DNA from: Algoriphagus sp.
GTDB lineage: Bacteria > Bacteroidota > Bacteroidia > Cytophagales > Cyclobacteriaceae
Direction of reading: 5' to 3'
NCBI RefSeq assembly: GCF_024305035.1
Contig: NZ_JAMWZB010000001.1
Coordinates: forward strand, 112,125 to 176,124
DNA: 64,000 nucleotides
The notes beneath the pieces were generated by a model. The model did not search any database, was not told the DNA's origin, and was given only the letters and a program-made list of their open reading frames with translations. Made by a program: the position numbers and the translations under genes. Positions 52,356 through 60,880 of this stretch are shown here, piece by piece (the stretch's first letter is position 1; every line of letters starts with the position of its first letter).

Positions 52356-55300
52356 ATGTCTTATTCCTCAGATCGAAGAGAATTTTTCAAGAAACTGGCT
52401 TTTTTTGGGTTAGTGTCATCTACAGGGGGCTGGTTGGCCTCCTGTGATGACGCTGAGCTTCGTCCCGAAAATCTGGAGGGAGGAGTTTTTCAGGTTTGGC
52501 GCGAGATGCAACAGCTGATCCAAACTAGTCCATCCTGTCTGATTGAAGCTTACCAACGAGTTAAAGAGGGTAGGGATCCCAAACAGATGTTAGCATTTGT
52601 AAGAGATTCTATCTTTTTGATTCCCGCTAATGAAGCTTCATTAAGGGGAATGGGTACGGCGATGCGTGCAGGGATTAGAGGGGTTTTGAGGGATGGATTC
52701 GCTACCCCAAGGGAAAAAGCAGAGGTTTTAAGGCAACTTCTCGAGGAGTCAGGAATTCAGGCTGAGGTCGTTTTTGAGCGAACTGATTTTGATGAGAAAA
52801 TGGTTAAGTCCTTGTTTTTTCGGCCTAATGAAAATCAAATTTTACCAGACTTGAACCAGGGTCAATATGAGCGATGGATGAATATGCTGGAGCTTTCCGA
52901 ATCAGACCTTCAGGAGCTCACTTTTATTAATGCTGATCAGAAGGATGCTGAAAAATTGGCCGATCGACTTTGGGATCTCATTCCTGAGAAAGAAAAGATC
53001 CGGTTTCATGATTTTGATTTTCGTTGGGATGATTCCCGATGTCCCGCTGTTCAGTTTCAATGGGAAAATAAAACCCTAATTGCCCATCTCTTTGATCCGG
53101 ACATTCCATTTGGGGAAGCTTTTAATGCCGGAAGCCCCGTCAGAAGTGCTGATCCTGCGGAATATGTTTTGGATCAGGTCGAGCTTAGTTTGAGCTATCG
53201 AGACAATATAGAACCAACAGAAGATAAAATTCTTTTAACCAAAAATTATGAGGCTAAAGATCTGATTGGGAGGCAGCTGCATTTAGGTTTTTTTCATGGA
53301 TTGGACTGGATGGAGCAGGCAAGTACCACTTTTAAGCAGGTTCGGATATTTTCACCTGCCTTGAGTATAGAGAGTCCCGATCTTTCCCAAGAGGAAAAAG
53401 TAGGATTGTCGCAACTTGGGGAAACATTTACCCTGGAGGGTCAGAAAATCCAGGTTGATGAAAAAGCAAAAACTATTCGAGTCAACGGTTTTCCAATCGA
53501 TTGGGTAGAGGAATCTACCAGGGTTAAGGATGTCGCACAATTAACATTAAAAATTACTGCGGGGCTTCCCTCTATGGTAAAAATGGAGATTTGGCCGACC
53601 AATGAACACGGAAAACGGGTAGAGGGTTTGATGGCCTCTAATTTTACTTTTTGGGAAAATGACCTTCCGTTCAGCCCTTTAATGGAGTCCAATGAAACAG
53701 CTCCTAAAGTGTTGATCCTTTACGATACCTCGTTGAGTATGCCTCTTGAATATCGTAACGAGGGGATGGAAGCGTTTTTGGAAAAATTGGAGGTGGGAAT
53801 CCGGCAGGATTTCCCTAAAGCTTCGGTGACTAGTTGGGCCACCGATTCATCTTTGTATCAATGGCTCCGCAAAGCCAGTCAAACATCCTTTGACTTGATC
53901 CTTTTTGCCACCGATGGGGATAATAAGGATGAGCTGAAAGATGGAGATTTGGAAGCTTTTCGAGCAGGTCCACCGGTGATTGTTTTGGATGTATTTAATT
54001 CGACTCGAGAAAGCAGTCAGGAGGTTTTCGAAAATTTGGCCGTCTCCAGTGAAGGCAACATAATTAATGCTCAGGACCAAGGAGTCGCCCAGCAGGAGAT
54101 TTTGGAGCAGCTTTCATTATTGGAGTTGCCTGCTTATGTATTCACGTTCCATGGTTCACTTCAATCGGAAACCAATGAAATTAAGGTTTCTGTTGACAAC
54201 GATCGAGTTAGTACCCGTGAAACTTATCAATTTAAATTTAGGGAAGAATCCCAAACGATTGGCCCAAAAGTGATTGGGATTTATTTGAAAATAAAAATCG
54301 GGAATCACATAACTGAGCGAGTCTTGGCAGGTTGGGATCCGGTGATCGGGGAAGAGGTCCAGATTGGGAAAAAACACTCCGATGAGGTTCGCAACCTGCT
54401 TTTTGGTTCGGTCATCATCGGTGTGGAAGGGCAGGGACCCACTTTTGCCAATGCCTTGAATGAATTACTGGAATATAGGCTGAGCAAACAGCCCTGGATG
54501 GATGCAGTCAAAGCGGAAAATCTCGATCTGGCGCTGGAAGCAGTGGAAAAGTCTAGTTGGACTTATGATCCCCTGATGATTCATCTTTTGGCACCTTTAC
54601 CGGATCAAGTTACAGAGGATTCCTTGATTTTTGCCAGCGGGATTCGAATGGTCATCGTCAAGCGATCCACGGGAATCAATCAAGAATTTTCAGAAGATGC
54701 AGTAGATATTTTACCGACTGCAAATTTTGTGACGATATCAGAGGACTTGGAGAAAAGTTTTCGGATAAATCTTAAAAAGACTGTTCATTTAGCGTTGTTG
54801 GAAGGAGCATTTTTTGAACAAAGTACCTTAAATCTTTTGAATGGTGCTGATTTAATCAGTAACGAAGAAGCCAAAAATGAGAATTGGTTTGAGGAGCAAC
54901 TTCAGAATGGCCCGCATGCTAACTTCATCAAGCAATATTGGAGCCGTGCGGGTTCGGAATTGAAGATTTTTGGAAGGGAGCTAGACACCTTGGCTTTTTG
55001 GCAAATTGATAAGAAGACTGGAGAGCTCCTGGGTATTTTGCCAGATCAAACCGGTGGTGGAAAGCGAAAAGTTTACACCCGCTACGACGATATTAATATG
55101 GTTTTAAGGGCCTATACACGTCATTTTAAACAAAATCCAGGACGGAGTATTGGCTTAATTGGGTATCAATTGATTCTCATTAAGCTGTACGCAATCGCAT
55201 CCCATGCCATCCAAACCATGGATACGAGTAATTTGGAGCAAGACGTACTTCAGGCTTTGCAGATGGATGCATGTGATGCTGCCCGATGGATTCACGGAGG

Positions 55301-55388
55301 AATGACCGGCCAACCTGAGGAAGTCATGGGGGGACTCAGTAAACTCATTGGAATGATGGACAAAATGGGTAATTATTTACCCTGTTAA
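52356..55388 (+). CDS. Tat-type VWA-domain lipoprotein with a transglutaminase-like N-domain
   Basis: 1010 residues. The N-terminus SSDRREFFKKLAFFGLVSS...GWLASC combines a twin-arginine motif with a lipobox (Cys30), implying folded export and lipid anchoring. Residues about 95-150 resemble a transglutaminase-like fold (GFATPREKAEVLRQLLEESGIQAEVV) but the catalytic Cys position is not Cys. Residues about 445-620 are a von Willebrand A domain with an intact MIDAS start (LILYDTSLSMP) and a TDGDN loop. The C-terminal 350 residues are helical and unassigned. A metal-dependent adhesion/scaffold role is inferred from the VWA domain. Confidence 0.8.
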   Translation: MSYSSDRREFFKKLAFFGLVSSTGGWLASCDDAELRPENLEGGVFQVWREMQQLIQTSPSCLIEAYQRVKEGRDPKQMLAFVRDSIFLIPANEASLRGMGTAMRAGIRGVLRDGFATPREKAEVLRQLLEESGIQAEVVFERTDFDEKMVKSLFFRPNENQILPDLNQGQYERWMNMLELSESDLQELTFINADQKDAEKLADRLWDLIPEKEKIRFHDFDFRWDDSRCPAVQFQWENKTLIAHLFDPDIPFGEAFNAGSPVRSADPAEYVLDQVELSLSYRDNIEPTEDKILLTKNYEAKDLIGRQLHLGFFHGLDWMEQASTTFKQVRIFSPALSIESPDLSQEEKVGLSQLGETFTLEGQKIQVDEKAKTIRVNGFPIDWVEESTRVKDVAQLTLKITAGLPSMVKMEIWPTNEHGKRVEGLMASNFTFWENDLPFSPLMESNETAPKVLILYDTSLSMPLEYRNEGMEAFLEKLEVGIRQDFPKASVTSWATDSSLYQWLRKASQTSFDLILFATDGDNKDELKDGDLEAFRAGPPVIVLDVFNSTRESSQEVFENLAVSSEGNIINAQDQGVAQQEILEQLSLLELPAYVFTFHGSLQSETNEIKVSVDNDRVSTRETYQFKFREESQTIGPKVIGIYLKIKIGNHITERVLAGWDPVIGEEVQIGKKHSDEVRNLLFGSVIIGVEGQGPTFANALNELLEYRLSKQPWMDAVKAENLDLALEAVEKSSWTYDPLMIHLLAPLPDQVTEDSLIFASGIRMVIVKRSTGINQEFSEDAVDILPTANFVTISEDLEKSFRINLKKTVHLALLEGAFFEQSTLNLLNGADLISNEEAKNENWFEEQLQNGPHANFIKQYWSRAGSELKIFGRELDTLAFWQIDKKTGELLGILPDQTGGGKRKVYTRYDDINMVLRAYTRHFKQNPGRSIGLIGYQLILIKLYAIASHAIQTMDTSNLEQDVLQALQMDACDAARWIHGGMTGQPEEVMGGLSKLIGMMDKMGNYLPC

Positions 55389-55410
55389 ATAAACTTTAAT
55401 ACTAAAACTA

Positions 55411-56127
55411 ATGAAAAAACTACTTGGAATCTTGACAATTGGACTGATGTCCATGACCGTACAAACTGCTCACCAAACCACTCAACCCGTGGTGGGAACA
55501 GTAGAGGGATTTGATAAACTTCCCGAGATGAAGTTGGCTTTGTTTACGCTGGGAGCGGATTTTCCCATTGAGATTGGAACGGTAAACAAGGGAGGGGACT
55601 TTTCGATAGATCTGTCTCAAGCAACATTACCCGCAGACATGGCTGAAGAGGATATGGCGGTATTTTTTGGAGGACTACATACGGCTTTTGATGGTGCATT
55701 TTCCAGAGATGATTTTGGGTTGTTGGCAGATGTAATAGCGCTAAAAAATCCTTATATCTCCATTATGGCCAGTAGAAATCGCTGGGCAGGAAATGTATTT
55801 CCGGTGACCAGTGAAGAAGTGAAGAATTGGTTAGAAGACTCAGCCTACAACAATGCGGTGATTGGATCTTATTTAAATATTATTTATGTGGAAGAACCAA
55901 TTACCCTGGATTATTCTGCCAGCTCAAAAATGCCCTATCAAGGAGAGGAGATTCTTCAGGAATATCAATTTAAATTGACTTTGGAGCCGGGTTTTAATTG
56001 GGTGCAATACGACATCGAGGAAGTGTATGAAACTGATCCGAAGATTAGGGGATCTTTTCCATCCAAGATCACCATACGAAATATGGATGACTCGAGTCAA
56101 TTTCGCTGGATCGGGAAGTTTTTTTAA
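55411..56127 (+). CDS. Secreted protein of unknown function
   Basis: 238 residues with a signal peptide (MKKLLGILTIGLMSMTVQTAH). Early residues form short beta strands like a carboxypeptidase-regulatory-like domain (VVGTVEGFDKLPEMKLALFTLG; IEIGTVNKGGDFSIDL), followed by a helical middle and a beta-rich end (YEVYETDPKIRGSFPSKITIRNM). Not recognised. It follows the VWA gene by 22 bp and precedes the serine hydrolase gene by 21 bp. Confidence 0.78.
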   Translation: MKKLLGILTIGLMSMTVQTAHQTTQPVVGTVEGFDKLPEMKLALFTLGADFPIEIGTVNKGGDFSIDLSQATLPADMAEEDMAVFFGGLHTAFDGAFSRDDFGLLADVIALKNPYISIMASRNRWAGNVFPVTSEEVKNWLEDSAYNNAVIGSYLNIIYVEEPITLDYSASSKMPYQGEEILQEYQFKLTLEPGFNWVQYDIEEVYETDPKIRGSFPSKITIRNMDDSSQFRWIGKFF

Positions 56128-56148
56128 ATCATGACACGAACCGGAACT

Positions 56149-58029
56149 ATGAAAAAGTCACTTTTAATAAACGTTATCACAGTACTATTCTTCTCAATAC
56201 AACAGCTAGCAAATTCCCAGACTCATTTTAACAGAAATATTCCCAATGAAGCACATACCCAAATAGGGAAGCTGATTTCAGCAGGGATAAATACGGTGGG
56301 GTTTGCTCCCAATGGCGGGTGGGTAGTTGCCACTCAGGATGGAAAAAGTTTTTCCAGAAACATCCCCCAGGAATGCTATGAGAAGATCCAGGAATTTCAG
56401 AAACTCGGTCATGAAATAAAACATGTGGCTTTTCCACCCAAGGGCGGGAATAGTTGGATAATTGTGACCAACAAAACTACCTTTTCAAGAAATATTCCCG
56501 ATGAGGCTCATCAGCAAATACAATCTCTTCAAAATCGAGGGAAAAAAATCAGAAAAGTGGTATTTCCTTCTTCTGTTCGGACAGAAAATTCTTGGGTGAT
56601 TCTGGCAGAAGACGGGACTTTTTTTGCACGAAATATTGATGATGAATGCTATCAAATTTTAACTAACCTTTCCCAATCGCCTGTACCGGGAAAATCTGCC
56701 ACCCGGAAAATTCATCATCTAGAATTTACCCCTTCTGGAGGGTGGTTGGTGATTGCAGATGATTACCATTTTGCTCGAAATATTGATAATGAAGCATTTA
56801 AACAAATGAATACGATGCGTGGGAACAAGGAGCGACTTGATTTGGTCATGTTTACTCCTACTGGAGGATGGTCGATCATTTCGAATGGAAGAATCAATCA
56901 AATTCCTTCAGATCCCATCCGAAATTTCGAAAATTCAGTGAGTCCTGATATTTGGAAAAAAATGAGGGAGCTAAATGTTCCTGGGGTAAGTATTGCAGTG
57001 GTGATGAATAACCAAATTGTTTGGTCAACTGGCTACGGATTCTTGAAAAATGGGGACAAGACCCATGCGGTGCACTCCGAATCCATGTTTCAAGCGGCCT
57101 CTGTAAGTAAAGTGGTAGCGGCTGTGGGTGGGGTAAAACTAACCGAGGACTTTTCAATTGAGCTGGATGAAGATATTCAAGATTCATTCACGAATTATCA
57201 AGTACCGGTTAACAGTGGTTTGAAAAATTTTACAGCTGATGACATTACCCTAGAGGGAATTTTGAATCACAGAAGTGGGATAGATGGTGCTGACGTCTCT
57301 TTGCCAGGAATTCGGGTTTTTGATCCTTTACAGGGTGGCGGATATTCAGGATATGCCCAAAGCATTCCAGCATCTAGACTTCCAAACTTAACCCAAATTT
57401 TAGAAGGTGATAATCCCGCAAATAGCGAAAAGATTACGATTGCCTACCAAGCTGATACGGCTAGAAGGGATTACTATTCTGGACCCGGATTTACTGTCTT
57501 ACAAAAATTAACCGCTGACCTTACTCGTAGCCCATATGAACGATGGATGAAGTCAACTATCTTAAATCCAATGGGTATGCAAAAAAGTGCCTTTACAGTA
57601 TCTCCAGAAAATAGTTACAAAACTGAAGAACTCACCTGGGGCTACAATAAGGGAAATGTGCGAAACCGCTACCCTGAGTTTGCTGCTGCAGGCCTTTATA
57701 CCAATGCCAAAGAATTGGCTAACCTGTTACTAACCATCAATAATGGAGGGGTTTACAAGGGACGACCTGTCATTACCAAGGAGCATGCTTTAAAAATACA
57801 AAATGGGCTCGGTACTAATACAAGGGATCCAAGTATAAATGCAAATAACGAATATTACTGCCATGGTGGAGTAAACAATGGGTACCGAAGTTTTATAATT
57901 GGTTTTCCGACTATCAATGATCCAGACCGAAGGATTTCTAGTGCAGGAATTGTGGTCTTAACCAATGGAAGTAATACCAATTTCCGCTATGAGTTAGCCA
58001 ATGCAATTATCGAGGCATATGGCTGGTAA
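56149..58029 (+). CDS. Exported class C beta-lactamase-fold serine hydrolase with N-terminal repeats
   Basis: About 626 residues. Signal peptide, then five repeats of about 45 residues (about 25-255; each with FxRNIPxE...I...G..I..V.F.P.GGW), then a serine hydrolase domain (about 270-626). SxxK is in QAASVSKVV near residue 317; a Tyr-Ser-Gly motif follows in YYSGPGFTVLQKL; the third motif is HGGVNNGYRS. Such proteins include peptidases, esterases and polyglycine hydrolases, not necessarily antibiotic lactamases. The ATG at 56149 is preferred to 56131 for its signal peptide. Repeats and hydrolase are in the reverse order to the gene at 58242. Confidence 0.85.
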   Translation: MKKSLLINVITVLFFSIQQLANSQTHFNRNIPNEAHTQIGKLISAGINTVGFAPNGGWVVATQDGKSFSRNIPQECYEKIQEFQKLGHEIKHVAFPPKGGNSWIIVTNKTTFSRNIPDEAHQQIQSLQNRGKKIRKVVFPSSVRTENSWVILAEDGTFFARNIDDECYQILTNLSQSPVPGKSATRKIHHLEFTPSGGWLVIADDYHFARNIDNEAFKQMNTMRGNKERLDLVMFTPTGGWSIISNGRINQIPSDPIRNFENSVSPDIWKKMRELNVPGVSIAVVMNNQIVWSTGYGFLKNGDKTHAVHSESMFQAASVSKVVAAVGGVKLTEDFSIELDEDIQDSFTNYQVPVNSGLKNFTADDITLEGILNHRSGIDGADVSLPGIRVFDPLQGGGYSGYAQSIPASRLPNLTQILEGDNPANSEKITIAYQADTARRDYYSGPGFTVLQKLTADLTRSPYERWMKSTILNPMGMQKSAFTVSPENSYKTEELTWGYNKGNVRNRYPEFAAAGLYTNAKELANLLLTINNGGVYKGRPVITKEHALKIQNGLGTNTRDPSINANNEYYCHGGVNNGYRSFIIGFPTINDPDRRISSAGIVVLTNGSNTNFRYELANAIIEAYGW

Positions 58030-58059
58030 AATTTTAACCAATTTCTAACTACTGTACTA

Positions 58060-58146
58060 ATGAAATCGAGCATGACGTATCCGTCTCACACCGGGATGAT
58101 TGTAAAATGTGTGAGATTCCATGTGACCTTTGAAAATCAATTATAA
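58060..58146 (+). CDS. KSSM-family small ORF, locus 2 copy A
   Basis: A 28-codon ORF (ATG at 58060, TAA at 58144) starting MKSSMTYPSHTGM, with RFH near the end. Relative to locus 1 it has synonymous changes at TAT/TAC, TCT/TCA and ACC/ACG and one extra whole codon in the middle, so the frame is kept. It begins 30 bp after the first serine hydrolase gene, preceded by ACTGTACTA as other genes in this run are. Four bases follow before copy B. Confidence 0.55.
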   Translation: MKSSMTYPSHTGMIVKCVRFHVTFENQL

Positions 58147-58150
58147 CCCC

Positions 58151-58237
58151 ATAAAATCGAGCATGACTAAAAATTCACACACTGATATGACTATCGATTC
58201 CGCTAGATTCCATGTGGCCGTTATAGAAAAAATATAA
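58151..58237 (+). CDS. KSSM-family small ORF, locus 2 copy B, start codon altered
   Basis: The tandem partner of the ORF at 58060 (91-bp period). The frame is open over 28 sense codons to TAA at 58235, with KSSM, SHT-D-M and RFH retained, but the first codon is ATA rather than ATG. Translation could start at the internal ATG (58163), giving 24 residues, or the copy may be decaying. Four bases (ACAC) separate its stop from the ATG of the serine hydrolase at 58242, as at locus 1. Confidence 0.45.
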   Translation: MKSSMTKNSHTDMTIDSARFHVAVIEKI

Positions 58238-58241
58238 ACAC

Positions 58242-60170
58242 ATGAAAAATAAGATAAATAATCTGTTTGTCTGGAATCGAACGGTCCTTTCGATAAAACT
58301 TCTTCCAGTCCTTTTACTCATTCTAGTTCCTTCTTTTTTCAATTCAACGGAGGATTCTAGTTCAGAAAAACAAACTACTGCTGCCATAGATCGCATTGTA
58401 GAAGAAGAAATGATTTATGGGAACTTGGTAGGTGTAGCTGTTGCTGTGGTACAAAATGGACGTACCATTCACCAAAAAACCTATGGCTATAGGGATGTAG
58501 AAAATCGAACCCCTTTCCGGAATACAGATTTATTTCGATGGGCGTCCATTTCAAAAGTTGTGACTGCTGTGGCTATTCATAAATTGGTTGAGGATGGAGC
58601 GATTGATCTTAGTGACCGGGTTTCGGATCTGGTTGATTATTGGCCCACAAGAGATAATAAAAACTTGATCACCGTAGAGCATCTTTTGTCCCATAGAAGT
58701 GGAATCAGGCATTATCAACAATATAATAGGAATAATTATACTGGAGATGCGGATGAGGCCTATGATGCAGAAGAGGGGGTAGAGGTGTTTAGCTCAGGTT
58801 CATTGGCTTTTACACCGGGGACTCAATTTCGGTATTCAACTTTTGGTACGAGTTTATTGGGAGCTGTTATTGACCAGCAGGGGGGTGGTTTTGATGCTTA
58901 TATTAATGCTCATATCAAAGATAAACTAGGTTTGAGCTCCCTGACCTATAATTCTAACCGTCAAATGACCGGTTACAATAAATTCTGTGATGATATGCTG
59001 ACTGAAACAGATGGGAGTGATGTCATTTGGAAGGTTCCTGGAGGTGGTTTTTTATCCACGATAGATGATCTGCGAAAATTCATGGTTGGCTTGATGAATG
59101 ATGACCTTTTGGCCAATACAGAAGACCTATGGAGCAGAACGTTTACTAATAATAACAACTACTCCTTAGGATTAAGGCGAGTCCAATTAGGTTCTGAATT
59201 ATTTGTTGAACATGGAGGTGCTCATGACGATATGCGAACCAAAATGATTTTTAGTACCGAGGCAGATAATGGGATTGTTATTGCAGTCAATGGTGGAGCA
59301 TATGCTTCTCGAACTAGAGATAATATCATTAATAGGATTTTTAGGGCTACAGGAATTAGTAACCGGGCTTTTGAAACTGAACCTTTCCATTTTTCAGATA
59401 CCGATAATAGGAATACCAACAATCCATGCAACGAACCAATTGTCGCGGTGTGGCATTTGGGAGATCAGAATACCATTTTAAGGAGGGGATATAGCACCAA
59501 ATCATTTGGTGATGAATGGAGATTACTTAGAGATGCCGGGTATGTCTGTGTGGACTTTGAAACCTACATGCATAATGATAAACGCGTTTGGGATGGGATT
59601 TTCAAAAAGCAGAGCCAAAGACAAGCGATGTGGCGAAACTTTGATTCGGAGGGGTTCAATCAAAAATGGCAGGAAATGAGTAAACAAGGGTATCGATTAG
59701 TGGATCTGGAAACCTACATGGAAGGATCAAAAAGACTTTATGCAGGATTGTTTTTGCCAGGCAAAGGAAAGTATGCACTCTATCGCGGATTTTCCCCTGA
59801 TGAATTTGGTAAAAAGAGGGAAGAATTAGGAAAGTCAGGGTATAAGTTAATTGATATCGAAGTGTACTATTCGAATGGGCAACAAAAATGGTGCGGGGTA
59901 TGGGTGGAAGGAAATGATGGGTTACTCAACAGAAATTATGAATCCTCAGGGTTTCAGAAATTGGTTTCCGCTCGAATAAAGGAGGGTTGGAATCTAATTG
60001 ATGTTGAAACATACATGGATGGTCGAACTAGAAAATGGGCAGGAATCTGGGATAAAACCAACCTTAAGCAAGAGGTGAACTATCGAGTTCAGCATGATTC
60101 TCTATTCTCTGTAGACTTAAATAGAAAAATTAAGGATCGAATGGTCTTAACCGATTTCCAGCGATATTGA
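58242..60170 (+). CDS. Exported serine hydrolase with C-terminal BTRD1-type repeats
   Basis: 642 residues. Signal/TM segment (about 14-35), then a class C beta-lactamase-fold domain (about 45-390): SxxK is Ser102-Ile-Ser-Lys105, Tyr motif in RYSTFGTSLLGAV, and HGGAHDDMRTKM. Residues about 397-607 hold four tandem repeats of about 45 residues (GYRLVDLETYMEGSKRLYAGLF-like, each with W/Y-aromatic clusters), matching the bacterial tandem repeat domain 1 seen in polyglycine hydrolases. Order is hydrolase then repeats, the reverse of the 56149 protein. Substrate unknown. Confidence 0.85.
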   Translation: MKNKINNLFVWNRTVLSIKLLPVLLLILVPSFFNSTEDSSSEKQTTAAIDRIVEEEMIYGNLVGVAVAVVQNGRTIHQKTYGYRDVENRTPFRNTDLFRWASISKVVTAVAIHKLVEDGAIDLSDRVSDLVDYWPTRDNKNLITVEHLLSHRSGIRHYQQYNRNNYTGDADEAYDAEEGVEVFSSGSLAFTPGTQFRYSTFGTSLLGAVIDQQGGGFDAYINAHIKDKLGLSSLTYNSNRQMTGYNKFCDDMLTETDGSDVIWKVPGGGFLSTIDDLRKFMVGLMNDDLLANTEDLWSRTFTNNNNYSLGLRRVQLGSELFVEHGGAHDDMRTKMIFSTEADNGIVIAVNGGAYASRTRDNIINRIFRATGISNRAFETEPFHFSDTDNRNTNNPCNEPIVAVWHLGDQNTILRRGYSTKSFGDEWRLLRDAGYVCVDFETYMHNDKRVWDGIFKKQSQRQAMWRNFDSEGFNQKWQEMSKQGYRLVDLETYMEGSKRLYAGLFLPGKGKYALYRGFSPDEFGKKREELGKSGYKLIDIEVYYSNGQQKWCGVWVEGNDGLLNRNYESSGFQKLVSARIKEGWNLIDVETYMDGRTRKWAGIWDKTNLKQEVNYRVQHDSLFSVDLNRKIKDRMVLTDFQRY

Positions 60171-60171
60171 T

Positions 60172-60762
60172 ATGAGAACGAAACTAAATTACAATTTCTG
60201 GCAGCTACTCCTTTTACTTCCTCTTCTGATATTTTCTTGCACTGAACGATCAGAAAATTCGAATGAATTTACTGATCATGAAAGTGAAATTCAGCCGGCA
60301 GGAAATGCAAAATACCCCTATTATATTCGTGCAAAAGTAGACGGAGAGTTAAGGGAATTTACTAACCCGGATATGCTCTATATTATGGTGGGAAGTTATA
60401 TCCCAGGAATCTTCGAGGCCAGCATTATAGGAGGTGAGCTTAATGAGGAAGATAACGGAAGCCCTGAAGGATTCAATATTGCCATCAAAGACGATCAGGA
60501 AATTCGGGTGGGTAGCTATAATTTTTTGGAGCCTTTCGAATCTACTGGATACGGACTTCGGGGGGCTAGTTTAGGCTACTACACGCAAAGCAACAGTAAA
60601 ACTTATGTTTCTGATGTTGATGAAGAAGACCCTACTTTCGAATTAACCGAGCTTACTGAAAAGGAGGCGAAAGGAACTTTCTCCGGTCGGGTATATGATA
60701 TGATTACCAAAGAATCGGTGTTGATCAGCGAAGGAGAATTTTATCTGGAGCGGATAAATTGA
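60172..60762 (+). CDS. Lipoprotein of unknown function
   Basis: 196 residues. Signal sequence with LLPLLIFSCTE (lipobox IFSC), an acidic linker, then a beta-rich domain (YYIRAKVDGELREFTNP; FNIAIKDDQEIRVGSYNFLEP; AKGTFSGRVYDMITKESVLISEGEF) resembling the small DUF6252-like lipoprotein domains common in Bacteroidota. Last gene of the run from 50555; its terminator is now separated from it by the insertion sequence. Confidence 0.78.
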   Translation: MRTKLNYNFWQLLLLLPLLIFSCTERSENSNEFTDHESEIQPAGNAKYPYYIRAKVDGELREFTNPDMLYIMVGSYIPGIFEASIIGGELNEEDNGSPEGFNIAIKDDQEIRVGSYNFLEPFESTGYGLRGASLGYYTQSNSKTYVSDVDEEDPTFELTELTEKEAKGTFSGRVYDMITKESVLISEGEFYLERIN

Positions 60763-60779
60763 TCCACTGTGTTTTCTAA

Positions 60780-60787
60780 TTCTTTAA
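60780..60787. repeat. Target-site duplication, left copy
   Basis: TTCTTTAA, 8 bp, immediately outside the left end of the IS256 element; repeated exactly at 62160-62167. Confidence 0.88.
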
Positions 60788-60826
60788 GGGATAGTTCAAT
60801 TAACTGTGCCTAGGTTTAAGTTTATA

Positions 60827-60879
60827 TTTCAAAGGGGAAGCAGAGGAGGCCGTAGGCCGACGAAGCTTCCCCTTTGAAA
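60827..60879. repeat. 15-bp perfect inverted repeat inside the IS
   Basis: TTTCAAAGGGGAAGC (60827-60841) and GCTTCCCCTTTGAAA (60865-60879) enclose 23 nt that themselves contain two GGCC blocks. It directly follows the transposase stop codon, so a terminator or mRNA-protecting hairpin is likely, although no T-run follows. Confidence 0.7.
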
Positions 60880-60880
60880 A

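Noticed and set aside
58175..58396. A 73-codon minus-strand ORF overlapping the small ORFs and the start of the serine hydrolase
   Set aside because: It is antisense to a clear signal peptide and to the conserved plus-strand units, with no promoter or family support.
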